From: Pontivivens nitratireducens
GTDB lineage: Bacteria; Pseudomonadota; Alphaproteobacteria; Rhodobacterales; Rhodobacteraceae
Assembly (NCBI RefSeq): GCF_014235845.1
Contig: NZ_JACJUQ010000013.1
Location: 1-64,000, forward strand
Reading direction: 5' to 3'
Length of the DNA: 64,000 nucleotides
The notes beneath the pieces were generated by a model that searched no databases, was not told the DNA's origin, and saw nothing but the letters and a program-made list of their open reading frames with translations. Each line of letters starts with the position of its first letter. The stretch's first letter is position 1. Both the position numbers and the translations under genes were made by a program. Below are positions 45,736-56,301 of the stretch, piece by piece.

Positions 45736-46634
45736 CCGATCTTTCGATCATCATCGTCACCTATAATTCCGCGCGGTTCATCGCCAAATGCCTCGACAGT
45801 CTGCTGGCCCACCCTGTCACGCGGTACGAGGCACGGATCGTGGTGGTCGACAATGCGTCCTCGGACGATACGGTGTCGATTGTGCGTGAGAGCTATCCGC
45901 AGGTCACCCTGATCGAGAGTGGGGGCAATCTGGGGTTTGGCCGAGGCAACAATCTGGGAATGCAGCGCGCACCGGCCCGCTATTACTATCTGCACAATGC
46001 CGACGCCTATTTGCAGGAAAACGTGCTGGATGCGGCCCTGGATCACATGGAGGCCAAGCCCCGGACCGGTATTGCGGGATTGCCGCTGGTCTATCCCGAC
46101 CTCAGCCCGCAAACGGCTGCCTATGGGCGCAGCGCGCCGCTGAAATGGACCCTGCAGGAGCTGGGCGTCGGAAAGCTGGCCGGTGCAATCGCCAGCCATC
46201 CGCGCCTGGGGCCGCTGCGTGCGGTTCTGCGCCGGGTGCCTGTTGCGCGCAGCTATCTGGCCAGCCATGCGCCAGAGCAGTCGTCGAAAATCGTCGAAAA
46301 TCCCGATTGGGTCTGCGGCGCGGCCCTGCTCTTGCGCGAGGAGGTTCGCGTTGCATTGAAGGGGGGGTTCGATCCCGATATCTTCCTCTATGGCGAGGAT
46401 GAGGACATGTGTCTGATGGCCCGTTCCAAGGGCTGGCAGATCGAGCAACTCGACGTGACGCCGGTCATTCACGAACTGGGCTGGGGCACGAACAGCAAGC
46501 CATCGCCCGTCGTCGCGCGGTTCAAGGCTGACAGCCTGCGCGTGTTCATCGACAAGCATTTTACCCGCCCCGGTCCGCGCTGGATGGTGATGCGCGCGAT
46601 CCTGTGGATCCGCTGCAAGCGCTGGGGCCTTTAG
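45732..46634 (+). CDS. Glycosyltransferase family 2 (rhamnosyltransferase-like)
   Basis: 300 residues. LSIIIVTYNSARFIAKCLDS, VVVDNASSDDTVSIV, GGNLGFGRGNNLGMQRAPA then YYYLHNADAYL (Asp-x-Asp variant), and PDIFLYGEDEDMCLMARSKG are typical of the WbbL/rhamnosyltransferase group of GT2. This group often uses dTDP-rhamnose, made by rmlCBDA in the window. Start is GTG overlapping the previous stop (GTGA), with GGAG upstream. Confidence 0.88.
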   Translation: MTDLSIIIVTYNSARFIAKCLDSLLAHPVTRYEARIVVVDNASSDDTVSIVRESYPQVTLIESGGNLGFGRGNNLGMQRAPARYYYLHNADAYLQENVLDAALDHMEAKPRTGIAGLPLVYPDLSPQTAAYGRSAPLKWTLQELGVGKLAGAIASHPRLGPLRAVLRRVPVARSYLASHAPEQSSKIVENPDWVCGAALLLREEVRVALKGGFDPDIFLYGEDEDMCLMARSKGWQIEQLDVTPVIHELGWGTNSKPSPVVARFKADSLRVFIDKHFTRPGPRWMVMRAILWIRCKRWGL

Positions 46635-47530
46635 CCCGCCAGCGAAACCCGCGCGCGCAATTCCTCGAACAGCGCACCGTTCAGCGCCTCGCAGGCTTCG
46701 ATTTCCTGCGGGGACAGTGTTTGCTTCCAGTAGGTGGTGATGCTCTGGGCCGAGCGTTCCTTGACATGTGCCTTTTGCGGCAGGGCCTCGCCGGATGTCG
46801 GGGCGGTGCTCAATGCGGCGGCGGCGGCGACCGGCAGGCCGGTGGCGGCCTGCAACCGTTCACCCACGGCCACGCCATGTTCCAGATTATCCTCGATATC
46901 CACCACGGTGATGGGACTGTCCGCATCCATCCACGCCCGCAGGTTCAGATGGACCAGATACCAGATCAGCATGGCATCATGAGCATTCGGGGAGATCCCC
47001 TCGCCCCGCTGCGGCAGATCCGCAGTCAACAGACCGCTTTGCGCCATGCGCCGCGCCAGATCGGCCGGATCGAAATGCCAGCCCATGCGCGAAAAGCTTG
47101 CCACCACGGAAAGCGGCGCGCGCAGGGTAAAGATTACAGATATGTCCGTATTGCGCGTCAGCCAGTCGGCCCACAATACGGCAAAGGGGTCTTTCCAGAT
47201 CAGATGGGTCAGTCCCGGTTTGAAGGCCGCAGCCAGCATCGTGCGGCGGGTCCGGTTCAGCAGTGGATTGCGACCCGAGCGCAGGCCCGGCCAGCGCCCC
47301 CAAAGTTGCCCGCGCCGCAGCCGTGCGACAAAGGCCTGCGCCTGTTCAGGCGACATCCCGCCCGCGCCGACGGTTTCGAACTGGTTGTGTATACCGATAT
47401 CACCGACCTTGCGGCTCATCGGTTCATACAACTCCGCCACGGTGGGACCCTGCGACAAACGTTCCCCGATCACGGTTGTTCCCGACCGGGGCATACCGGT
47501 GACGAGCACGAGTTGTCTGGGGCTGAACAT
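46631..47530 (-). CDS. Sulfotransferase-family protein, EPS locus 2
   Basis: 299 residues. VLVTGMPRSGTTVIGERLSQ is the 5'-phosphosulfate loop, and VAELYEPMSRK, THLIWKDPFAVL and IFTLRAPLSVVASFSRMGW align with the same blocks in the 19731 protein, so the two are paralogues. It retains the classical SGTT where the other has TATT. Convergent with and overlapping the GT2 gene by 4 nt. Confidence 0.85.
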   Translation of the reverse strand: MFSPRQLVLVTGMPRSGTTVIGERLSQGPTVAELYEPMSRKVGDIGIHNQFETVGAGGMSPEQAQAFVARLRRGQLWGRWPGLRSGRNPLLNRTRRTMLAAAFKPGLTHLIWKDPFAVLWADWLTRNTDISVIFTLRAPLSVVASFSRMGWHFDPADLARRMAQSGLLTADLPQRGEGISPNAHDAMLIWYLVHLNLRAWMDADSPITVVDIEDNLEHGVAVGERLQAATGLPVAAAAALSTAPTSGEALPQKAHVKERSAQSITTYWKQTLSPQEIEACEALNGALFEELRARVSLAG

Positions 47531-47816
47531 CGCGGCTCCATTGAGGTGAAATATCTACGGGGCAGGGCCGGGCGCAGGGCGCGTACCGCCTGCAGGGATG
47601 ATTTTGGGGCCAAAATTGCTGCTTTGCAACATTTCGATAGCCCTTCAAACATATGATCTACATGGGAAATCGGCAGTTTATTAGAGTAAGCAACTGATGT
47701 ATTTGGATTTATATTATACAAACCGGGTATTCTAAAGCTAGACCAAGATGCCCCTTTGTCGTAAAATACGCGTATATGACCTTCGACGTTCCTCAAGAAT
47801 ATGAAGAGTATCCGAC

Positions 47817-49010
47817 GTGATCACCATTGGGCTTCTCTGGCACAGTTTCGTTTCAGGAAATATGGGGGTCAGCGCACTAACGGATGCGAACATGACCATC
47901 ATTTCCCGCGCACTGAAGGAAACAGGCACAACGGGACCGGTGCGTTTCATATTGTTTGGCCCGCGCGGGGACGATGCCTTTGCCGCACCGCAAGAAGTCG
48001 GATCATATGAATATGTGACCGTGTCGAAATTCGCGCAGGCCCCCGCCGTGCGGCGCAAACTGGCGGAATGCGACATGGTGTTTGACATCGGCGGTGGGGA
48101 CAGCTTTTCGGACATTTACGGCTTCAAGCGTCTGCTCAAGATTGCGGGCCTGAAATTCCTTGTTCCCCAGATGGGCAAGCGGCTGGTGCTCAGCCCGCAA
48201 ACGATAGGGCCGTTTTCTGCCTCCTGGGCCAGAAAGCTGGGCGGTGCGGCCCTGCGACGGGCGCATAAGGTCTTTGCCCGCGACGCCCCCTCCGCAGATC
48301 GCGCGCGCGATCTGTTGCGGCCGGAACAGGCTGAACAGTTGCAGCTGACCACCGATGTCGCCTTTGCGTTGAGCAGGTTCGATTACTGGCCCGATAGCTT
48401 TCCTGTGCTGGAGGAGGGCAAAACCCATGTCGCGCTGAACGTGTCCGGCCTGCTTTATTCGGGGGGCTATACCAAATCGAATCAGTTCGGGTTGAGCGTG
48501 GATTACGCGACCCTGATCGACAATCTAATTGCGGAGTTGAGCGCGCGGCCAGATGTGGTTCTGTGGCTGCTGCCGCATGTCTACCGCATCTCCTCCACCG
48601 CATTGGAGAGCGACCGTTCCGTCTGCATGACCCTGGCCGAGAAGACATCCGGCGTGAACCTTGCCCCGCTGTTTTACAATGCGCGCGAGGCAAAGACCTT
48701 CATTGCCGGCATGAACCTGATGCTGGCCGCACGGATGCACGCCGCGATCGGGGCTGTTTCCAGCGGCGTGGCCTGCGTTCCGATGAGCTATAGCGTCAAG
48801 TTTCAGGGCTTGTTCGAAAGCCTCGATTACCCGCACACGCTCGACATGAAGACTGTTTCGCAAGAGGAAGCACTGGCGCGCTGCCTGAACGCGCTCGACC
48901 ATGTGGAGGGGATGCGCGCCGACGCGCAGAAATCGGCCGCCTCAGCGCAGGCACGCCTGCAACCCTATCGCGATTTCATCGCCGAATTCGTCAAGGCGCG
49001 CACACGGTGA
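47817..49010 (+). CDS. Polysaccharide pyruvyl transferase family protein
   Basis: 397 residues. An N-terminal GLLWHSFVSGNMGVSALTDA, a FDIGGGDSFSDIYGFKRLL glycine block, VLSPQTIGPFSASWARKL, LTTDVAFAL, and a late LMLAARMHAAIGAVSSGVACVPMSYS are the CsaB/ExoV-type blocks. It should transfer pyruvate from PEP to make a ketal on the glycan, adding negative charge. GTG start at 47817. Its stop overlaps the next start (GTGA). Confidence 0.88.
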   Translation: MITIGLLWHSFVSGNMGVSALTDANMTIISRALKETGTTGPVRFILFGPRGDDAFAAPQEVGSYEYVTVSKFAQAPAVRRKLAECDMVFDIGGGDSFSDIYGFKRLLKIAGLKFLVPQMGKRLVLSPQTIGPFSASWARKLGGAALRRAHKVFARDAPSADRARDLLRPEQAEQLQLTTDVAFALSRFDYWPDSFPVLEEGKTHVALNVSGLLYSGGYTKSNQFGLSVDYATLIDNLIAELSARPDVVLWLLPHVYRISSTALESDRSVCMTLAEKTSGVNLAPLFYNAREAKTFIAGMNLMLAARMHAAIGAVSSGVACVPMSYSVKFQGLFESLDYPHTLDMKTVSQEEALARCLNALDHVEGMRADAQKSAASAQARLQPYRDFIAEFVKARTR

Positions 49011-49753
49011 GCGACGTGCAGACCGTATCCTTTCTGGATGTCTCATTTAGCGTGGCGCAGGGCGATGTGTGGCGACAGAAAATCCTGACCCATGGCCGTG
49101 ATCGCCCCTTCGGCTATATCGTGACGCCGAATGTCGATCACGTGATCCGCCTGTCCAGGGACGCCGCGCTGCGCCCGATCTATGCCGCCGCCGCCGCGCG
49201 GATTTGCGACAGCCGCGTGTTGCAGCACCTCGCGCGGATCAAGGGGTATGAGCTGCAGGTCTATCCCGGCTCTGACATTGTGCGCGATATCTTCAACGAC
49301 CCGCAGGCCAAGGCGCTGCGCATCGCGGCCTGCGGTCCCTCGGCCGAGGATTTCGCGATTCTGCAGGCGAATTGCCCCGATCTGAACCTGATCTGGATCG
49401 ACGCCCCCTTCATGAAGGTCGATGACGAGAACTGGGCCCGTGTTCTGGCCGATGTGGAGGCCGCAGATTGCGATATCGTGCTGCTATGCCTGTCCTTTCC
49501 CAAGCAGGAGATCATGGCGGCTCACCTGCACCGTCGGGGAAAGGCCGTCGGCATGGGGTTATGTGTTGGCGCCAGCCTCGATTTTCTGACCGGACGCCAG
49601 CGCCGCGCGCCTGAACTGATGCAAAAGCTATCGCTGGAGTGGCTGTACCGTCTGGGATCCGATCCCGCGCGGTTGTGGAAACGCTATCTGCTCGAGGGAC
49701 CGAAGGTCTTCTGGTTGTTCCTCACCCGCGAAGTTGGCAGGAAAGCGCGCTGA
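49007..49753 (+). CDS. WecG/TagA/CpsF-family glycosyltransferase
   Basis: 248 residues. FGYIVTPNVDHVIRLSRDAA, YAAAAARICDSRVL, VYPGSDIVRDIF, LLCLSFPKQEIMAAHLHRRG and GVGASLDFLTG-like CVGASLDFLTGRQRRAPELM are the GT26 signature blocks (here with LSFPKQE for the usual LGxPKQE). The family adds N-acetylmannosamine-type sugars to lipid-linked intermediates. GTG start overlapping the pyruvyl transferase stop. Confidence 0.9.
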   Translation: MSDVQTVSFLDVSFSVAQGDVWRQKILTHGRDRPFGYIVTPNVDHVIRLSRDAALRPIYAAAAARICDSRVLQHLARIKGYELQVYPGSDIVRDIFNDPQAKALRIAACGPSAEDFAILQANCPDLNLIWIDAPFMKVDDENWARVLADVEAADCDIVLLCLSFPKQEIMAAHLHRRGKAVGMGLCVGASLDFLTGRQRRAPELMQKLSLEWLYRLGSDPARLWKRYLLEGPKVFWLFLTREVGRKAR

Positions 49754-49762
49754 GCCCTGCGC

Positions 49763-50707
49763 TCAAAGCATTGCCACATATTCGGCAGGCAACACGTAGA
49801 CATTGTTGATCTGCTCGACTCCTTCGATCTTCTTGCAGAAGATCTGCTTTCCGGTTTCCGCGTCGAAAATCTGTACGCCGTTGATGAAGGCAGCGTAGTT
49901 CTTGAACAGATGCTGGTAGCGTTGGCGGATATTGGACAGGCCGGCCGCGAAATACCTTCTGCGCCCATGCTCGTACAACGCGCCGCCCCGGCCCCAGCCC
50001 GAAGTGGGGATTGCACGCAAAGGGGTCCAATCCGCGGAAAATATACGAATACTTGCCTGTCCGCTGTCGAAAACCCAGTTCTCATCCCCGACAGCCGTCA
50101 CAGTGTGAGGCGCATGCAGGCGCAGCGGGAACCGCTTTCCATCGCTGAGGCGGATAACGCCGCCATTGCCCTGTGATTTCAATGCGCGTGCCTTGATCTG
50201 GTTCAGGATCTGCTTGCCATCAATATGGTGGACCAGCCCGTACAGCTCCCCATCCGCGCCGCGCGCAATGTGGTTCAGGTGATGTTTGTCACGCGGCGCA
50301 CCCTGCGCAACCTCAACGATATGCCGGCGGTCAAAGGCGCCCGTTTCGGGGTCATAGGTGATATATTCATCGGTGCCGGTGCTGGTCAGCCAAAGCAGCC
50401 CGTCCCAGACTTCCATCTCATGCGCATCGACCAGCCCCTTCACAGGCAGCCTGACCTTCGCGCCGGTCGCAAAGTCGATATAGTGCAGATCGGTGCCGCC
50501 AGAATAGTACAGGCGCGTACGCTGCGCATCGTAGTACATCGCCGCCACGCCGTTTGCGCCCACCGCATTGAACGCAGGGTGAGGTGTGAAATTGCCTGCC
50601 GAATCCAGTGATTGCACACTGACGATATTGTCTCGTCCTAAGGTGCGGTCCGAGACATTTGCCGCTTCGGAACCAATTACGAGCAGTCGGGAAGTGTCAC
50701 TGATCAA
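49763..50707 (-). CDS. Beta-propeller-like protein of unknown function
   Basis: 314 residues without signal peptide. Repeated blade-like units (GVAAMYYDAQRTRLYYSGGT, VWDGLLWLTSTGTDEYITYD, GADGELYGLVHHI, VGDENWVFDSGQASIRIFSA, then AFINGVQIFDAETGKQIFCK). Several conserved His residues (DAHEMEVW, KHHLNHIARG, LHAPHT) suggest a metal or ligand site. Convergent with the WecG-type gene, 9 bp apart. A lyase or lectin-like role on the EPS is possible, but no family is assigned. Confidence 0.6.
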   Translation of the reverse strand: MISDTSRLLVIGSEAANVSDRTLGRDNIVSVQSLDSAGNFTPHPAFNAVGANGVAAMYYDAQRTRLYYSGGTDLHYIDFATGAKVRLPVKGLVDAHEMEVWDGLLWLTSTGTDEYITYDPETGAFDRRHIVEVAQGAPRDKHHLNHIARGADGELYGLVHHIDGKQILNQIKARALKSQGNGGVIRLSDGKRFPLRLHAPHTVTAVGDENWVFDSGQASIRIFSADWTPLRAIPTSGWGRGGALYEHGRRRYFAAGLSNIRQRYQHLFKNYAAFINGVQIFDAETGKQIFCKKIEGVEQINNVYVLPAEYVAML

Positions 50708-50906
50708 GGGAAATCACCTGGATGTTGCGCTGCAAGATAACTTTGGGTTAACCGCTTCGCGCTACAATTTCTATTCTATTTGTCACTGTGCCGATATTTA
50801 AGGGGACTATCCCGCCGGACCCTCGAAAGGGTACTGGGCCTCTACATTAAAGCAATAATCAAGATTATGTTATAATCTTGCCGAATTCTCCTTGTAAAAC
50901 GGCTAT

Positions 50907-52568
50907 CTAGCGTTGCGATCCTTGCCAATCGAGGTGGATCCAGGGTTCCGCGTTCGAGCGGGGCAGCGGTGTGCGGCCCAGGATATGGTCCGAGGCTTTT
51001 TCTCCCACCATGATCGACGGCCCGTTCAGATTGCCATTGGTGATGCGCGGGAAGATCGAGCTGTCGGCCACGCGCAGGCCGTCCACGCCGATCACGCGGC
51101 ATTCGGGATCCACGACGGCCATGGGATCGTCCACCGCGCCCATCTTTGCGGTGCCGCAGGGGTGATAGGCGCTTTCGACATGCTCGGCGATGAAGGCGTT
51201 CAGGTCCTCATCGCTCTGCACGTCGGCTCCGGGCTGGATTTCGTGGCTGCGATAGGGCGCGAAGGCCTCCTGCCCGAAGATTTCGCGGGTCAGGCGGATG
51301 CATTTGCGAAAATCGGCCCAGTCCCGTTCTTCGCTCATGTAGTTGAACAGGATCGAGGGATCGGCAGCCGGGTCGGAGGAGGTCAGTTTCACCCGCCCGC
51401 GTGACGGGCTGCGCATCGGGCCGGTATGGGCCTGAAAACCGTGCCCCTCCGCCGCGACCTTGCCGTCATAGCGCACGGCCAGCGGCAGGAAGTGATACTG
51501 GATATCGGGATAGTCCACCCCGGCGGCGGACCGGACGAAGGCCGCGCTCTCGAACTGGTTCGAGGCCCCCGGCCCCGTCCGCGTGAACAGCCAGCGCGCG
51601 CCGACATAGGCCTTGCCCAGCAGGTTCCAGTAGCGAAACAGACTGACAGGTTGCGAGGCGGCCATCTGGATATACAGCTCCAGATGATCCTGCAGGTTCT
51701 GCCCCACGCCCGCGCGATCCGCGATCACGTCGATGCCATGTTCCGCCAGATGTGCGGCGGGACCGATGCCCGACAGCATCAGCAGCTTGGGCGAGTTGAT
51801 GGAGGACGCGGCCAGGATCACCTCACGGTTGGCGCGGATCACCTCGACCTTGCCGCCCCGTTCGATCTCAACGCCGACCGCACGGCCCTGCTCGATCACC
51901 ACACGGCGGGCGAAGGCGCGGATCATCGTGCAGTTCGGACGTTTCAGCGCGGGTTTGAGATAGGCATTCGCGGTGGACCAGCGACGCCCCTTGTGGATCG
52001 TCTGCTCCATCGCGCCGAAGCCTTCCTGCTGCGCGCCGTTGTAATCGTCGGTGACGGGATATCCCGCTTGACGTCCGGCCTCGACGAAGACCTTGACCAG
52101 CGGGTTTTGGCGGGTGCCGCGCGTGACATGCAGCGGGCCGTCGGTGCCGCGCCAGTCGGGATCGCCGCCATGGCCGCGATCGGTCCAGTTCTCCATCCGC
52201 TTGAAATAGGGCAGCACGTCGGCATAGGACCAGCCGGTCGCGCCGGATGCATCCCAATGGTCGAAATCCCTCGCATGGCCGCGCACATAGACCATGCCGT
52301 TGATCGAGGAGGAGCCGCCGACGACCTTGCCACGCGGGGTCGCCAGACGCCGCCCGCCCAGATGCGGTTCCGGCTCGGTCGAATAGCCCCAGTCATAGCG
52401 CGGCATGTTCATCGGATAGCTGAGCGCGCCGGGCATCTGGATCAGCGGCCCGGCATCGGAGCCGCCGAACTCGATCACCAGAACCCGGTGCTGGCCGTCC
52501 CGCGACAGGCGATCGGCCATGGCGCATCCGGCGGAGCCTGCGCCGACGATGATGAAATCGGGTTGCAT
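50907..52568 (-). CDS. betA: Choline dehydrogenase
   Basis: 553 residues, standard for Bet[19 protein letters not shown] is the FAD motif, [20 protein letters not shown] and the GMC signature ([20 protein letters not shown]) follow, and [13 protein letters not shown] carries the active-site His. Membrane-associated oxidation of choline to betaine aldehyde. Its ATG overlaps the betB stop (TGATG), so it is translationally coupled as the last gene of betI-C-B-A. Confidence 0.95.
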   Translation of the reverse strand: MQPDFIIVGAGSAGCAMADRLSRDGQHRVLVIEFGGSDAGPLIQMPGALSYPMNMPRYDWGYSTEPEPHLGGRRLATPRGKVVGGSSSINGMVYVRGHARDFDHWDASGATGWSYADVLPYFKRMENWTDRGHGGDPDWRGTDGPLHVTRGTRQNPLVKVFVEAGRQAGYPVTDDYNGAQQEGFGAMEQTIHKGRRWSTANAYLKPALKRPNCTMIRAFARRVVIEQGRAVGVEIERGGKVEVIRANREVILAASSINSPKLLMLSGIGPAAHLAEHGIDVIADRAGVGQNLQDHLELYIQMAASQPVSLFRYWNLLGKAYVGARWLFTRTGPGASNQFESAAFVRSAAGVDYPDIQYHFLPLAVRYDGKVAAEGHGFQAHTGPMRSPSRGRVKLTSSDPAADPSILFNYMSEERDWADFRKCIRLTREIFGQEAFAPYRSHEIQPGADVQSDEDLNAFIAEHVESAYHPCGTAKMGAVDDPMAVVDPECRVIGVDGLRVADSSIFPRITNGNLNGPSIMVGEKASDHILGRTPLPRSNAEPWIHLDWQGSQR

Positions 52569-54019
52569 CAGAACGCCGCCTCGACTGGGGACATGCCGAC
52601 ATAGACCGTCTGTGCCTCGGTGAAATGGTCCATCGCCATGCGCGCGTTTTCGCGCCCGATGCCCGATTGGCGCGATCCGCCGAAGGGCATTCCGACCGGG
52701 GTCAAATTGTACTGGTTGATCCAGCAGGTGCCCGCCCGAAGCTGTGCGACCACCCGGTGCGCGCGGGTCAGATCCTGTGTGAACAGACCGGCGGACAGGC
52801 CGAACTCGGTGTCGTTGGCGCGTGTGATCACATCGGCCTCATCCGTGAAGGTCAGCACGGACATGACCGGGCCGAAGACCTCCTGCCGGGCGACTGTCAT
52901 GTCATCGGTGACGCCGGCCAGCACGGCGGGGGTGATCCAGAAGCCGGGCTTGTCCAGCACCTCGCCGCCTGTGATCACACGCGCGCCCTCGGCCTGCGCG
53001 GTTTCCAGATGGTGCCGCGTGATGTCCAGCTGCGCCTGCGTGGTCATCGGGCCGAAATTCGTAGCCTCATCCATCGGATCGCCAATCGTGGCGGACTCGA
53101 CCCGCGCCTTGAGTTTTGCCAGAAACGCCTCCTGCACATCCGCATGGACGAAGACCCGCGTGCCGTTCGAGCAGACCTGACCCGAGGAATAGAAATTCGC
53201 GTTGATCGCGCCGGACACTGCGTCGTCCAGATCGGCATCGGCGAAGACGATGAAGGGCGATTTGCCGCCCAGTTCCATCGTCACCTGCTTCATCTGGGCG
53301 GCGGCGGCGGCGTAGACCTTGCGCCCCGTGGGCACCGATCCGGTTAGGGAAACCTTGGCGACGCGCGCGTCCCCGGTCAGGGCGGCGCCGACCGCCCCCC
53401 TGCCCTGCACGACGTTGAACAGACCGGCGGGCAGGCCCGCCTCGATCAGGATTTCCGCGACTTTCAGCGCGCAGAGCGGCGTGGTCTCGGACGGTTTGAA
53501 GATCATGGCGTTGCCGGTGGCCAGTGCGGGTGCGGCCTTCCAGCAGGCGATCTGCGTGGGATAGTTCCACGCGCCGATGCCGACGCAAACACCCAGCGGG
53601 CGGCGGATGGTATAGGCCCAGTCGCCGCCGAATTGCATCGCCTGCCCGGTCACGTCGGCGGCCAGCCCGCCGAAATATTCCAGCGCATCCGCCCCCGACG
53701 TGGCATCGGCCACCAGCGTTTCCTGAAGCGGCTTGCCGGTGTCATAGGTCTCCAACACCGACAATTCGCGGTTGCGCTCCATGATGATTTGCGCGGCGCG
53801 GCGCAGGACACGGCCCCGCGATGTGCCGTCGCGTGCGGCCCATTCGGCCTGCGCGCGCGCGGCGGAGGTCAGCGCCTGTTCCACGATGGCGGGCGTCGCC
53901 TCGTACACGGTGGCGATCACCTGACCCGTGGCGGGATAGATCACCTCGATCGGGGTGCCGGAGGTATCCTCGACATATTGGCCGTCGATGAAGTGGCTGG
54001 CTTTCGGTTGGGTGGTCAT
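52568..54019 (-). CDS. betB: Betaine aldehyde dehydrogenase
   Basis: 483 residues. [20 protein letters not shown] (catalytic Glu) and [15 protein letters not shown] (catalytic Cys) are the ALDH signature, and [20 protein letters not shown] the cofactor loop. Oxidises betaine aldehyde to glycine betaine with NAD(P). Start at 54019 with GAGGGA upstream; the extension to 54103 runs into the hairpin region. Second to last in the operon. Confidence 0.95.
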   Translation of the reverse strand: MTTQPKASHFIDGQYVEDTSGTPIEVIYPATGQVIATVYEATPAIVEQALTSAARAQAEWAARDGTSRGRVLRRAAQIIMERNRELSVLETYDTGKPLQETLVADATSGADALEYFGGLAADVTGQAMQFGGDWAYTIRRPLGVCVGIGAWNYPTQIACWKAAPALATGNAMIFKPSETTPLCALKVAEILIEAGLPAGLFNVVQGRGAVGAALTGDARVAKVSLTGSVPTGRKVYAAAAAQMKQVTMELGGKSPFIVFADADLDDAVSGAINANFYSSGQVCSNGTRVFVHADVQEAFLAKLKARVESATIGDPMDEATNFGPMTTQAQLDITRHHLETAQAEGARVITGGEVLDKPGFWITPAVLAGVTDDMTVARQEVFGPVMSVLTFTDEADVITRANDTEFGLSAGLFTQDLTRAHRVVAQLRAGTCWINQYNLTPVGMPFGGSRQSGIGRENARMAMDHFTEAQTVYVGMSPVEAAF

Positions 54020-54060
54020 GGTCGGTCCCTCAAATAACTGTCTGGCCCGGACGAAGGCCG

Positions 54061-54121
54061 GGCTGCCCCCGACCGCCCCCCCGGGCGGGGGCTTCGCCAC
54101 CACCCGCGGTCGGGAGCAGCC
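54061..54121. repeat. Long GC-rich hairpin between betC and betB
   Basis: GGCTGCCCCCGACCGC (54061-54076) pairs with GCGGTCGGGAGCAGCC (54106-54121), 15 of 16 positions, and the loop itself holds a CCCGGGCGGG dyad. On the bet mRNA it would fold just before betB. No T tract follows on the minus strand, so an RNA-stability or attenuation element is more likely than a full terminator. Confidence 0.75.
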
Positions 54122-54143
54122 CTTTGTTCCTTGCCGCGCGCTT

Positions 54144-55664
54144 TCACGGGTCCGGCTGCTGACCCCTTGGGAAGCGTGCCCGCTCCTCGACCTCGTTCAA
54201 ATCCATGTGGTTGCGCATGAAGCGCTCGGATGCCTTTTGCAGCGGCTGGTAATCCCACGGGTAATAGCCGCCCTGCCGCAGCGCCTCGTAGACCACCCAG
54301 CGGCGGGCCTGCGATTTGCGCACGTCGTCGTCGAAGCGTTTCAGATCCCAGCGGGCATCGGCCTGCGCGCGGAATTTTTCCAGCATGTCTGCGGCGGCGG
54401 GATCGTCGGCGCGGTTTGTCAGCTCGTGCGGATCGGCGTTGAGGTCGAACAATTGTTCCGGGTCCAGATCGCAGCGGGTGTATTTCCAGCCGTCCTGCAC
54501 CAAGGCCACCATCGGGGCGTAGGATGCCTCCGCCGCGTATTCGATGGCGACGGGCGTGTCGCGGGGGGTGCCGTTGGCCAGCGGCACGACGCTTTCGCCT
54601 TGGGTCCAGGGGGCGACCTCCTCCATCGACAGGCCGGCCAGATCGCACAGCGTCGGGCAGACGTCGATATTGGACACCGGCGTCGTGACCAGACCGGGCG
54701 TCAGGCCGGGGGCGCTGATCATCATCGGCACGCGGGATGAGCCTTCGAAAAAGCTCATCTTGAACCACAACCCCCGCTCACCCAGCATGTCGCCATGGTC
54801 CGAAACGAAGAGGATCACGGCCTCCTGCCCGGTGGCCTCCAGCGTGTCCAGCACCTCACCTATCTTGTCGTCGAGATAGGAGATATTGGCGAAATACGCC
54901 CGCCGCGACCGGCGGATATCCGCATCCGTGATGTCGAAATCGCGCCAGTTGTTCGCGTCGAAGATGCGCTGCGAATGCGGGTCGTGATCGGCGTAATCCA
55001 TCGCGGGCACCGGCGGGTCGAGATGCGCGCAATCCTCGTACAGATCCCAGTATTTCCGGCGTGCCACATATGGATCATGCGGATGGGTAAAGCTGACCGT
55101 CAGGCACCACGGCCGCGCGTCCAGCCCGCGGCTGTATTCGCGGATCTTGCGCACGGCGTGATAGGCGACCTCATCATCATATTCCATCTGGTTGCTGGTT
55201 TCCGCGACCCCTGCCCCGGTGACGGAGCCCATGTTGTGATACCACCAGTCGATGCGTTCACCGGGCTTGCGGTAATCGGGGGTCCAGCCGAAATCGGCGG
55301 GGTAGATATCAGTGGTGGTGCGTTCCTCGAACCCGTGCATCTGGTCGGGGCCGACGAAATGCATCTTGCCCGACAGGCAGGTCTGATAGCCCGCGCGGCG
55401 CAGATGGTGCGCATAGGTGGGCAGATCCGAGGGGAATTCCGCCGCGTTGTCATAGATGCCGGTGACGCTGGGCAATTGCCCCGACATGAAGCCACCCCGC
55501 CCCGGCGCGCAGAGCGGTGAGGCGGTATAGCAATTGGCATAGCGCACCGAACGTGCCGCCAGCCGTTTCAGGTTCGGCGCGTGCAGCCAGTCCGCCGGGC
55601 CGTCGGGGAACAGCGTGCCGTTGAGCTGGTCCACCATGAAGATCAGGATGTTGGGCGTGCTCAT
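54144..55664 (-). CDS. betC: Choline-sulfatase
   Basis: 506 residues. [19 protein letters not shown] starts the sulfatase domain, [18 protein letters not shown] is the C-x-P-x-R formylglycine site, and [19 protein letters not shown] a later metal-binding block. The C-terminus YYPWDYQP is typical of BetC. Releases choline from choline-O-sulfate. Start at 55664 with AAAGGA upstream; the long open frame to 56321 overlaps betI and is rejected. Overlaps betI stop by 4 nt. Confidence 0.95.
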   Translation of the reverse strand: MSTPNILIFMVDQLNGTLFPDGPADWLHAPNLKRLAARSVRYANCYTASPLCAPGRGGFMSGQLPSVTGIYDNAAEFPSDLPTYAHHLRRAGYQTCLSGKMHFVGPDQMHGFEERTTTDIYPADFGWTPDYRKPGERIDWWYHNMGSVTGAGVAETSNQMEYDDEVAYHAVRKIREYSRGLDARPWCLTVSFTHPHDPYVARRKYWDLYEDCAHLDPPVPAMDYADHDPHSQRIFDANNWRDFDITDADIRRSRRAYFANISYLDDKIGEVLDTLEATGQEAVILFVSDHGDMLGERGLWFKMSFFEGSSRVPMMISAPGLTPGLVTTPVSNIDVCPTLCDLAGLSMEEVAPWTQGESVVPLANGTPRDTPVAIEYAAEASYAPMVALVQDGWKYTRCDLDPEQLFDLNADPHELTNRADDPAAADMLEKFRAQADARWDLKRFDDDVRKSQARRWVVYEALRQGGYYPWDYQPLQKASERFMRNHMDLNEVEERARFPRGQQPDP

Positions 55665-56257
55665 GAACCGGTCCTTTGAGTGTGCGCGCGCAGCGCCATG
55701 TCGATGACCTGCTCGATGGAGGCGATGGCCTCCAGCCGGCTGCCCTGGGCACCTTGCAAGGCCTGGCGAATGTAGAACCCGTCGATCAGGGCGGCGATCG
55801 TCTCGGCCAGGGCGCGGGGATCGCCCTCCATCAGGGGGCGCAGGTCGTGCATCAGATTGCTGCGCAGGCGCTGCTGATAGACCCGCAGCAGACGGTTGGT
55901 TTCCGGCACCGTCTGGGCCGAGACGTAGAAGGCCAGCCATGCCGCGATCACATCGTGCTGAAAGCTGTGGTCGGAGAAGCTGGCGGTGACGATGGCGCTG
56001 AGCCGCCCCCGCGGCGTGCGGGCCAGTGCGAGTTGCGTCCGCACCTCCGCCCCCAGCCCGCTGAGGATGTGCCGCATGGCCGCCGTCAGAATGCGTTCCT
56101 TGGAGCCGAAATAGTGATGGGCCAAGGCGCTCGACACGCCTGCGCGGCCCGCGATCTGGGTCACGGTCACGTCCAGCGATCCCTGGCGGCCGATCTCGGC
56201 TATGGCGGCCTGCACCAGCGCGGCGCGGCGCAGGGGCTGCATTCCGATCTTGGGCAT
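55661..56257 (-). CDS. betI: TetR-family repressor BetI
   Basis: 198 residues. MQPLRRAALVQAAIAEIGRQG then VTQIAGRAGVSSALAHHYFG is the N-terminal helix-turn-helix of BetI, and AWLAFYVSAQTVPETNRLLRVY fits the ligand-binding domain. Represses the bet genes in the absence of choline. Start at 56257 with GAGGAG upstream. First gene of the betI-C-B-A unit, divergent from choXWV, so its operator can serve both. Confidence 0.93.
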   Translation of the reverse strand: MPKIGMQPLRRAALVQAAIAEIGRQGSLDVTVTQIAGRAGVSSALAHHYFGSKERILTAAMRHILSGLGAEVRTQLALARTPRGRLSAIVTASFSDHSFQHDVIAAWLAFYVSAQTVPETNRLLRVYQQRLRSNLMHDLRPLMEGDPRALAETIAALIDGFYIRQALQGAQGSRLEAIASIEQVIDMALRAHTQRTGS

Positions 56258-56301
56258 GGATGACTCCTCGCATGGCAATACACGCATAGGGATGGTTTTT
56301 T

